A stretch of DNA of 64,000 nucleotides. It comes from Cyclina sinensis (lineage: Eukaryota; Mollusca; Bivalvia; Venerida; Veneridae). The notes below the pieces were generated by a model that worked only from the letters and a program-made list of their open reading frames with translations, was not told the origin of the DNA and did not search any database. Position numbers and translations under genes: made by a program. Positions within the stretch are counted from its first letter, which is position 1. Every line of letters begins with the position of its first letter. The stretch covers positions 11,346,630 through 11,410,629 of the forward strand of contig JAAONU010000004.1 of the NCBI GenBank assembly GCA_012932295.1, given 5' to 3'. Positions 31,451 through 43,000 of the stretch are shown piece by piece.

Positions 31451-31930
31451 ATGGGGTCAGGGGTCAGTCTCTGTGCTAATAAAAAACATGTTAGTATTAA
31501 AAGCAATGTAAAAAAAATGGATTCGTCTTCCGAGGTAATTCAGATCGAAGAAGACAGCAGCCGGATGCACGTTCCTCCTCAGTTTGAATATATTCCAGCA
31601 AGATCTCCCCCTAGGCGCCTCAGTGGGCTTAGACGCAAGTCACACGTGAGCGAGTATAAAACCATTCAAGAGTGCAATGGTGCTCAAAATGATATTACAA
31701 ATATTCAATACAAAAATAATAATGAAACAGACTACAAACACCACGGGTATGGATTGTTTGAATGCGAGTCACGTGACTTCCGGAAAGGAGCGGAGCACAT
31801 TGACAAAAACAACGCAAATTTACCGGAAGTGGCCACTCCTAATATGCCAACAGTATCGCCTTTCATTGATCATTATTTTGGACCAAACATTGCAGTGCAA
31901 GATGCCAAGGTCGAATGGAAGCGGCCCAAA
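31451..31930 (+). CDS. Calpain-like exon 1, myristoylation-type N-terminus
   Basis: 160 codons from ATG to donor AAA|GTAAGC. The ATG follows a plausible 5'-UTR acceptor (TTTACAG at 31435). Starts MGSGVSLC: Gly2 and Ser6 fit the N-myristoylation consensus and Cys8 could be palmitoylated. A long polar stretch precedes FIDHYFGPNIA and VEWKRPK, the conserved calpain pre-catalytic segment. Confidence 0.85.
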
Positions 31931-34015
31931 GTAAGCTGTAGATTATATTGCGTCTTTATTTTGAGATAAAAAATGACTGCAAATTCTAGCTTCCTAGCAT
32001 AACACAAGTCCATACCAAGAACTTCTATAAGTCTAAATTGTTTTAAACCGAAACTTTCTTTTATTAAAGTTCTGAAAGCTACTTTATTAATTTATATATC
32101 ATTTTCAATCTAACGCCATTCGAAAAACTATTTTTTTGAAAATTCAAATCTTTTATCGATAAAATCTTATACTGGTACGCTTGAACATATTTTTTTTTCT
32201 TAAAACAAAGGTTGACAAAAATAAGCTATGCATGGTAAAACTCTCTTTCAAACTGTAGGAGTTTTGTGAGACCCCAGTTCTAATCTCAGAGAAGAGGTCA
32301 CGTTTGAGCATCGGGCATGCAGCATGTAGAACAAACTGGCTTCTGTCTTTGATGGCGATGCTAAAGGACATCCCTGTCTTATTCCAAGAGGTATTAAATG
32401 TGTTTTAAGTATCGTTTTACCTTCGATATTTTATCATGTCATGCACTGTTTTCTTTATTTATATGCTTAATTTTCGAAAAGTTTTAAATATTGACTCTGA
32501 AATGCAAAACACTTACACATGCCTTACTTTGAAACAGTTACGAAGAACTTTAGAAAATTAAATCTTGTAGAAAGTTCACATTTTTAAAGTTATGCGTAAA
32601 GGAATTTTTTTTATTAACCACCAAGTCACAAGAATGTTTAAGCATCCAAAAAAAGATCAGCGCAATAATATGCAACCCAAAAACTATCCGTACAGATTGA
32701 TTCGAGGGACTTTAAAATTAGGTAAATTTTATTTGTTTATTATTTCAACATCTATATGCAGATTATACCAGAAGATGCTTGGAATCGTGAAGGTGGTTTC
32801 TTCCAATGTAATCTTTGGAGGTATTTCTTATGTTTATTTTATATGTTAGCACTTTTATTACAAATATGTTCATATAATACCATAGTAATGTTACACAAGA
32901 AAGGATATGTCTGGGAAAAAAATCTAGAAAGATTTCATGACATTAGCTACGACCATGTTTAGTTGGTTCGGAATATCCATACTTTGCAAATGTTTGCTTG
33001 TAAAGATCGAGGTTTCGTCCATATTACTTATTTATCACTTTACGTGTAAAAATAACATGCTTGCTACTCGAATGAACACAGGTTTGGAACAAAGGTGAAC
33101 AATCTATATTGATGACTGTTTACCTGTCGTGGACAGAAATGAACTATGGGGAGCCAAGTTTGTCCAAAATAAAAATGAAATAGTGGCCAGCTTTGCTTGA
33201 AAAGGCTTTTGCAAGGTGAGACAGTTTGTTTGGAAAACATAATGTTGATAGATATTGGAACGCCTGTGTTTTAAAAAGATTTAAAGAAAGTAATAATGTA
33301 CTGAAATAAAAGCGATGTTTTAGTATTTCATTTGTTTTTAAGATTATTAAATTTTTCCAGTAGGCATGATTAATGTTTTTTACAGTTCTTCCGCTTAATC
33401 CGTAGATGCTCATACGTCGAATTACTACAAGCGTTATAATAAAGTATTCATGAAAGTTTGCATAAACATTTTTATTTCATTGTCATCAGCTCAAAGGCTT
33501 TCTTAGAAGATTACACTTTATTTGAAATTTTCAGGCACTACGGGAATTATAAGGCTATTTATAGTGAATATTGTGGAGACACCTTTCAAACACTTACTGG
33601 GGGTTGGTCGGAATACATCGATTTTTATAACTACCCTGGAGGTACTGACGAACAACACCAGTCTAAGAAAACAGCAGACGACATCTTAGAGCGGTTGAAG
33701 AACGCTTGTAGAAAGAAAGGCTTTATTGTTATGACAGAACTAGCTTGTAATGTACGCTAATATCTTAAAATTCAATAACTGAGAAATTCAAATAAAAAAG
33801 AGTAATTGGAGAGTTAGTAAACAAAGTTCGTGCCTCGATGTAAAGGTAGATCTTGAGACTCGTAAAGGAACCTATCTTTTCGTTTTGAAGCCAAATCCTT
33901 GCCGAAACTCCAAGAGAATTGTCATTGAGTCACGTTGATATAGGTCACATTAACCTGAGCCTACAGTCTATAGTCTTGCTGCAGCTGACTTTTGGAGACG
34001 CTAAAGGTGTATTCT

Positions 34016-34056
<41 letters not shown>

Positions 34057-37000
34057 AAAACAATAATAAATCTTTAGGCCAATGTTTTCCACATTCCAGA
34101 GTCTTCACTTCCAAAGTTCATTACTAACATTTTTACTTTATACTGTAGTAGAAAAGTAATGCACAAAAAGTGAAAAAAACATTCTTAAATCATGACTGCA
34201 ATTTTTAACAATCGTTGTCTATATTTTTTCTACATTTTTATTTTAAGACAGAGGAAGAAAATCCTTTGAAACTTGAGAGAAATAAAGCTTTTGTAGTGAC
34301 AGCAATCAAAGAGGAAGTAAGTCACGGGAAGACTGAAAAATATGGTCAAGGTTGAGGACCCTTGTGTAAACGTCGCTGACAGTGAACACCCTTGTGTAAA
34401 CGTCGCTGAGAGTGAAGATCCTTGTGTAAACGTCGCTGAGAGTGAGGATCCCTATGTAAACGTCGCTGAGAGTGAGGATCCTTGTGTAAACGTCGCCGAG
34501 AGTGAGGATCCCTATGGAAACGTCGCTGAGCGTGAGGATCCTTGTGTAAACGTCGCTGACAGTGAACACCCTTGTGTAAACGTCGCTGAGAGTGAAGATC
34601 CTTGTGTAAACGTCGCTGAGAGTGAGGATCCCTATGTAAACGTCGCTGAGAGTGAGGATCCTTGTGTAAAAGTCGCTGAGAGTGAGGATCCTTGTGTAAA
34701 CGTCGCCGAGAGTGAGGATCCCTATGGAAACGTCGCTGAGTGTGAGGATCCTTGTGTTAACGTCGCTGAGAGTGAGGATCCTTGTGTAAACGTCGCCGAG
34801 AATGAGGATCCCTATGTAAACGTCGCTGAGAGTGAGGATCCTTGTGTAAACGCCGCTGAGAATGAGGAACCTTGTGTAAACGTCTCTGAGAGTGAGGAGG
34901 AACTGTCGAAGTAATTGCTAAATAATCCACAGAATAATCAGTAAAATGGAAACAGTGATAAGCATATTGTTTTTGAAAAGAAAACAGACGTTCAGTGGTT
35001 AACAGTTTACTCTACAAACATTTAACCCTTTTTTACTATCGATTTTAGGGAGTACAACATCTTGATTAAAGGGACTTGTTATTTTAAAATAAAATTTCTA
35101 AAACACATCAAATACACCAAAGGACTTACCCTATAAATAATGAATTTTACTAATTATATTTCTACGTCTTTCGACAAAAAACTACTAAACATATGATAAA
35201 AGGCTTTTGTCTTCTTTAGAAGACATTTACTTCAAAGCTTAGTTTACTCGAAAAAACAATCAAAATTGTTTTAGTATATAGATTTTTTGTTATTTAACTT
35301 GGAACTGTTTTTTTCAGCTCTGAGTGTGCAGGAGAAGACACAGACGTACAAAGCGGAAATGACGCCAGCACTGCTTGGATCTCCTTTGGAGATTTTATAA
35401 ACTATTTTTCTGGTGTAACTATTTGTTGCATGGCAACAGGTAGTGATCTTGAAGATAAAAGCAATCTACCTCTGCGTAGGTATTAGATTATACAATGACA
35501 GTAATGACAGTTATTCAGTTTTAAGAACTTTTTTCAACCATATTATCAGTTCAAATGCCCTTTATTACAGAAAAAGTTTTTGTTTCTGGTTTACAGATTT
35601 TACTGATTTTATTTGTCCTAAACATGTTTTTCTCCAATGTGTGATAGTTTTCCCTTAATTGATTGCTTGTTTTTTTCCGGTTATATTTTTATTGATTTGT
35701 TTCTCTTTGTAGTCAATTCCCTTATATCATTACCAGAATTTTAAGAACTAGATTTTCCAGATTGTTATGGTAATGCTATGCAGTTGATACGCATTCAAGT
35801 TTCAAAGCACACACACTTTTGTCAGTAACAATAGTTATCATGTTACTTATGACACCACAAACTTCCCTATTTTAAACGTATTGATACCAAACGAAATGAT
35901 ATACATTCAGGTTTAATAATACTATTGTACCATTACATCTCAGCTCCATTACTTCTCTGTTATATATGCGCTGATCTAATGAACGGACTTTGTTGGACTT
36001 CTAGGAAGACACAATTTTCCGTCTATGCCAGTGTGAATTTTAACATGGCACTTAACGTGATATTATTTATTTTTCAGGTTACTGTACGCCAATATTTGGC
36101 GACTGGTTCCTAGACATGGCTGCTGGATCACATTACAGAATCAGCAATCCTAGATATATATTCAAAGTGACTAATAAAGGTATCTTTGGGGCGGATCACA
36201 GGTCCAGTGGTAATCCACAGGACTTGTAATCCAGGTGTAAGTCATCTACTCACACTACAAATTGCCTTTGTGCTGAGAAGTTACGCTGAACGGGTAAAAG
36301 AATGAGGCTTATCTCCTAAACAGGGATGCTTGAACTTTTCCCCCACAACCTTCAGTTACAAAACTCTTCATGGGGCGACTTTCAAATAGGCAATTGGGAT
36401 CGACGATAAATAAACCTACATTGATTGAAAGGAACCTCCTTACTTTTTTTCCAGTCAAACTCCGTTTTCCTCAACTTTGCGTTAGTCTTCCAGAGCGAAA
36501 GTTTTTCTTAAATCTTCAGAAGATGACTGTAGAATAACTTAAAACGAAACAAATTTACGTTCTGCCGGAGAGATACTACCATATGCTTCATTTTGCATGC
36601 AGACCCTTTTCGCTGAAAATGATGTTTATTTCTCATTTTTACAATTTTATTTCAGGAATAAACGATCAACAACGACTTTGTTTGGATATTACTCTCTTTT
36701 CGATTTTTCCAAGGAAAGATAACTCCGTTTCTATCACATGACAAGTGTTGTTTGTAATGCAATGTACCCATAACTGATTCTTCTATATATGATACATGAC
36801 ATCGTCGGTGTGTAATCAACCCGTGTTAAATTTTTGATATTATACTATTGTAATAACACTGACGTCAACGTCATATTTTATTGTTTTCAACTCACTCGTG
36901 CAATAAATCCCGTATTACATGACAACTCATTTAATATCCTCTGTTTTTGTTTAACACGTGTAATATATCGGCTAAGAAAATAAAAGAATAGAAAAGAAAA

Positions 37001-40000
37001 GAATAGAAAAAAGCATTCTTTCTTGCTTCAAATTCATTATTTTTATATTCTGTCATTTTTAGTATGGATTTGATATAGATATTCTGTAACAAATGGATGT
37101 CTTCTATGTTCAGTATTTCCAACATATTTAAACACTTTATTGGGAAATATTTTCTGATGAATGTTTTATTACTGTCTGTATAGTTCATATGTATATAAGT
37201 AAAGTAAGACCGAATTTTATGGTTGTTTGGTCACGTGATAAAAATAAACTTAAACGAGTTTGCATTTCATATACATGTAAACTTTGATTCAGCGAGTCCG
37301 GGTATAACGTGATTAAGCCCGCCTCAGGCTCGTTTAATAACATTTTTCCTGTATGAAAGTTTATATGAAATGAAAACTCGAGACTGATCCTATATATCGT
37401 ATTTCAGGTATCGATGAAGACAAAAAGGTTCCGATTGTTGTTCAGATTTGTCAGAAGTTACAGAACATGAAGACAAGACCTTTATCAATACGTGTGGACT
37501 TGTACAAGGTTGTGCTACTTTCGAATGCATTGTTTAACAAGTTTTCATTAGTTGTGATTTAACATAATTATAATAAATTATTATCAAAACCTTGCCATAA
37601 TTATATTGAATGCATTTGTTGTTCAGTTACCAGTTCAACAACGGGATGTAAAATTAAGACGGAATAACAAGACCAACAGACAGACAGACAGACAGTCTGA
37701 CAGACAATTGTATTTCAGTCATTTGAGCTAAAAAGATAATAAAGACATTTTATAAGCATAATACACGATATTGACAAACAGTAGTTTACATTATTAACCG
37801 CAATTTTTATACAGTTGATAATATTTGGCTATTTTTTACAACAAAAACTGTTAATGTACAATGACCATAATAGTTACATGTATACAGCGAGTCAGTATAT
37901 TGAAATATAATTTATGTGCTGAGAAAGTCAATTTAAATGTTTCTTTTCTATAATAAGAAAAAAATGAACAGTGCATATTTTTGTCTTCATCATATCTGTT
38001 GGCCTATGAGACCGTGGTGTGCTTGTTGTTATCAAGTAATGCGATTTTTACACCAAACCTAGAGATTATGTAGTTTTGTTTCCATGTCTTAAATTTTCAC
38101 AATGGCGCCGCCATTTTGAATACAGCGCTGAACGTTCTTTTGCTTTTCACGTCATGAAGAAAAGCACAAAAAAGCTTGGTGTGCCTTATTTGAATTTTAA
38201 ATTCTAAACAAAAAGGAATGATAACCGTCTCCGCAATATAAAACTAAATAAAAAATAATCAAAAACGAATTAAAAAGGTCTCGACAGTTCAAAAACAAAT
38301 TGAACATGATTAAGGCCAAAAGATTACTAGATACTCATGCAAATATTATTTTTAGGTCCTTGGAGAAGAAACGGAAGAGGAAGAGCATAAAGTATGTGCT
38401 GTTCAACTTCTTGGCGAATCAACCAATATATACTACAGTGCTATGCAAATGTCAAAGTCATACAGGTATAACTTGATAGGCTTTATAACACTAACTTCGG
38501 AAGTGCACGTTGAATTTCTCAAAAACGTTTTTGTGCTATTTATTTTTAGTTTTTTTTTTTTACAGAAAGTTCTTAAGTAACTTTACATCAGTTCTGTTTG
38601 GATATTTTTCAAAGAAATAAAACCTTTATTTTTTAACAGTACCTACTTAATCAAAGTTTGCATATAAATCAATGTCGATTTGTGACAATTTCATTACTAT
38701 TGGTTTGTCTATTTAATGTTTTACCTGTAGTCACTATTCACCTTTCTCTAGCAAAGTTCGACCAGAGACAAGTTCCTAATGAGTTTTATTCCATTCCCGC
38801 TACAAAAAATGTCTTTCCATCTCTGCATATGTGATGGATATAGTTACCTTAATTGAATTTATACATGTATTTGTCATTCTGAGCTCTTTACCACATAACT
38901 ATTTTAGGGTAAAGCCAGGTTATTACCTTGCTGTGCCATCGACCAAAGAACTCGGACAGGAAAAAGAATTCCTTGTACGAGTATTTACCGCTGGTCCTAT
39001 ACATGACGTCAGGTAGGAGAATTATATTTATTATATTAAATTTTATGTACACATAAACATATAAATATATTTTTGGTTTCTGTCCTTTCTAGAATTGTTG
39101 GTTGGTTGTCTATAAAAAATGTTTGTTATTGAAACATTCAGCCAATTTTTTGTCACATCTAATGACGTCTTACAAAAGATTTCTGTTACAGTTATCCGGT
39201 TTGAGCAGAACATATCAAGCAAAGTTCGAAACCTTCAAATTTCGAGTTGAAAGGATGATGATGAAGTCATATTGTTTCTTTCTCAACTCAAATATAAGAA
39301 TATCTTGAGACGATGAAGTCAGCCTATTTTTCCTTATACCTTTTTCTAACATGTAGAAATGTTTATCTTTCACAGCTGCAAAGATAAACTATGGAACAAT
39401 AACAGTTTTGACATAAATGGACAATGTCATAAAATGATTTTTTTTGCTTTGTATTATCCAAGACCTTTTTTCAGGGAAATCGGCCCAGAGTACAACATAT
39501 TTGAGTTTGATGTCTTTAACCCTCTGGACAGTAGTGATTTGGAGCCCCCACTACGTGGGTAAACTTTGTCTTTGCAAACATATTTTACCGCATGACACAA
39601 CACATGCATGTTTCTTACAAATAATGTTATGCAGAGTAAGTGTTATCGTCCGAGTACTGCGTATCTTTCTTGCAAACCATTGCATTCATTTGTTGATTCC
39701 TCCATGCTACAAAAATCTTGTGTTCTTGTTAGCTAACTTTACAATTTGTTGCAGGCCATTCAAGCAATATTTACCAGATACTCTCTATGTTTCAGAGTTT
39801 TCACAAACTATACTTATCAAATGGAAAATAGGAGAGATAAGTTCTTCCGAGCAAGATGGTCGTTCTGTTGTGTGCAAATATCCACGTGTTGACTTCGACG
39901 TTCCTGATGTAGGAGACTTTACAGGTTAGATAGAACGTTACATTACGGTATATTTGGTTATGATTTTATTCTCGCTATTTACAAAATCGTATTGAATAAC

Positions 40001-43000
40001 ATATTCATCGATTTTATGGCCTTTTCTCATCCTAATTTGAGACGTTTTCCAAACAGAGAACTTGTACATTTCTTCGCGTTGTACTGTATATATATTCCTT
40101 TAATATAGTTAACCAGCGAATTTATGTTGTCAAACCTTTAAAAATTTTGTAAAAAGAAAAAAAAATTCCTCTAAACTTTCAGAACAGCTTATTGCATTCA
40201 CTTTACTGCTTGAGAGACGGAGTGAGAAGACATACCCTCTTCAGATTAAAATCTTCCAGGTGAAATAAAACAGTTACTGTATTTGAACTAAACGTGTCAA
40301 AAGTTGAATATTAACTAGATAGTCCTTATACGGCATTTTTTTCTGAAGATGATAAATTTCAGTAGACCTTTTTATACAGTATTATATACCGTTTCTGTAA
40401 TGACTATGATAATGGCTAAGGTAACTAACGCAATGCAGTGTGAAAAATTTAATCTTATTTGAGCTATGAAATTTTAAAGTTTTTGGACATTCTTATAAGA
40501 TTTGAAGACATAGCATGTGGTCAGGTCATTCAAAGAATTTAAAATTATTTATTCTTACAAGTTTTAAAGTTGAGTTTAACACAGCTTGGAGCCAGTCATC
40601 TGAATATCCATATACAATTCTACAATATTTTAATTTAATGTGCCGTTGCCAGTTTGTCAAAGAGCTACTCTTTCCTATATCAATAAACATATAGAACTAA
40701 TTCTGTCCATCCTTAAACAAACATTGTACCATCATTTACTTTAGAGTATACTTTGTCTTTTTTTAGATACGAGACCCAGTTGCGTCCAGCATGTCTCGCA
40801 AAACAAACTGTGGATACATTGAACCATTCGAGAACGGTATAGGCTAATAAACTGTAGTGACTCTTAATAAAATCTGTTATGTTAAGTATTTGCTGATCGT
40901 AAATCTCATAAGCATATATGATAAAAGACAAGATATTTGTTAGCATAAACATGTTTACATGTTTATTCGCCAACGCATCAAATTTGAGTTTGGTAAATAA
41001 TTTTTACATTGAAAAGTATGAGAATTTGTAGTTTTTGTTAACGGAAGTTTAGTTTTATTTACTTTACTTTTATCAAATAAAATATATATAGTTCAAAGGC
41101 ATTTTAATTTTACATAAATATCTACTAAACACATTGAAATATAAAATATATTGTATATTCTTAATATATGAAATGTATATACTTAAAAACATTAAAGGCT
41201 ATCATTTCTGATCTTCGTATCAATATAAACAAATCTCAAATAAACTTAACAAGAGCGGATCCTTGGGATATAGGCATGTGAATTTATTCAAGGTTGATCA
41301 TTTATAAAAATAACCTTAAACTTAACACCCTGTATAAAGGACATACTAACAAAAAAGAATTTCTGAATCAATTTGATTTATATAACATCTCCTGTATATT
41401 CACTCTGACCTAACAGAATTCCTAAAACGACCTTCTTCTATTTCTAAGTTATGTGACGAACATCTAAATTTCGCCAGATTGAATGTTATTCTATGAACTT
41501 CAACACTGATTGAAATAATCGGCATGCTTAAAATTTAGCTTAAATTTCTTATAGAAATCTAATTTAGCAGACAAGCCTAATTCTGTTAACCATTGTTGCA
41601 AGTACTGATCACTAATTCTTTGAATTCTTACAGTAATATTTGTTTCAGATACTCTGTCATAACTCCACAAGAAAAAATTCTAGTTCGTTTAATAGATTGC
41701 TTATATTACATGACCAGCTATTCGGCAATGGATTATTTTGTCCCCTGGACATTATTAATTTGTACATTTTTAAAGAAGGCATATGCTTATTTTTATACCG
41801 AAACAATAATTTTAATTCTATTTACTACCCGCATAGGAAGTAGACCAAAATGAACTCCTCGTACACTTCGCTGCTACACGTTTGTAGTTTAACCCCAAGA
41901 GCTTGCTTAAGAAAATTTAAATATATATGTTTTATGTCTGGAGACTTATAGAAACCACAGATCTCAAATCCGTAATATAATATAGGGAATACCATAGAAT
42001 TAAAAATGTTTCAACCTATCATTAATATCTAAATTTACATTTTCAAACAGTGAATTCCGAAAATAAAGAGCCTTTAACGCTTGTACAGGTAATGCCTTTT
42101 GTGTCAGATAAAAACTTCCATAGGATGACAGAGTAACACCTAAATAAGTTAACGTCTTACCTTACCTTGAAATGATATAATGATAGTCTTACGTTAAAAA
42201 AGAGGTTTATTGCTTATCCATAACAACTGTTTGATCTGAATTTACTTCTGTGCAATAGCCATTCAATCTATCAAGTAAAATCTGTAATTCTTGTTCAGAG
42301 TAGAAAAATAATGCAGTGTCATCGGCAAATAATAACAAATATATTTTAATTCATATATAGTAAAAACATCAATGCAGTAATCAGATAAGTAATCTTACAT
42401 ATCATTTATAAACTTAATATGTAAGAAGGGAGATAATGATTCGCCTTGTTTAAAGGCCATGTAACTATCAAAGAAGTCTGTTTGTCAGCTATTATTCGCA
42501 CACGTAGTTTAACACTTTTATACATACTTCTTAGAATTCTTAACATTTTTACCTGAGACACCAATATCTATCAACTTGAACCAAATACATTTCTATATGT
42601 TAGATCAAATGCCTTACGAGAACCACAAATGCAGTGTACAATTTCTTTTCATCGCATTTAACAATTGTATCAGTATTTGAGTTAAGAATAAAACACAATC
42701 AACTCTACTTCTACCTTTCCTAAACCCATACTAGATAATAATTTAGCTTAAATTGGTAAAGAGTAACACGTTTGAACCCAAGTTAACTTTTTTCACTTTA
42801 AAAGTTAAGAACTTTTGTACTTGGTAACCATGGCGGCAACACTTTATCATTTAGACGTTAGAAAACTGTCACTATTTTATAAAAAATGAAACCCTGAGCC
42901 TTAATTTCACATTTTCAAATTTCAGATGCATCTGATGTGAGAACGTACAAGTTAAAGGCTGGGAGTTATTGTGTCGTTTTAGACCTTGGTGACCCTTTAC

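Noticed and set aside
34306..34569. Minus-strand frame of VYTRILTLSD repeats
   Set aside because: Antisense reading of the 30-bp minisatellite; the plus-strand frame fits splice phases, this one does not.
39444..39929. Single 161-codon plus frame
   Set aside because: It runs through an intron; only its 3' part (39755-39924) is an exon, in the frame set by the neighbouring calpain-like exons, and 39475-39558 is coding in another frame.
41593..41853. 86-codon plus frame in calpain-like intron 14
   Set aside because: Antisense of a LINE reverse-transcriptase remnant.
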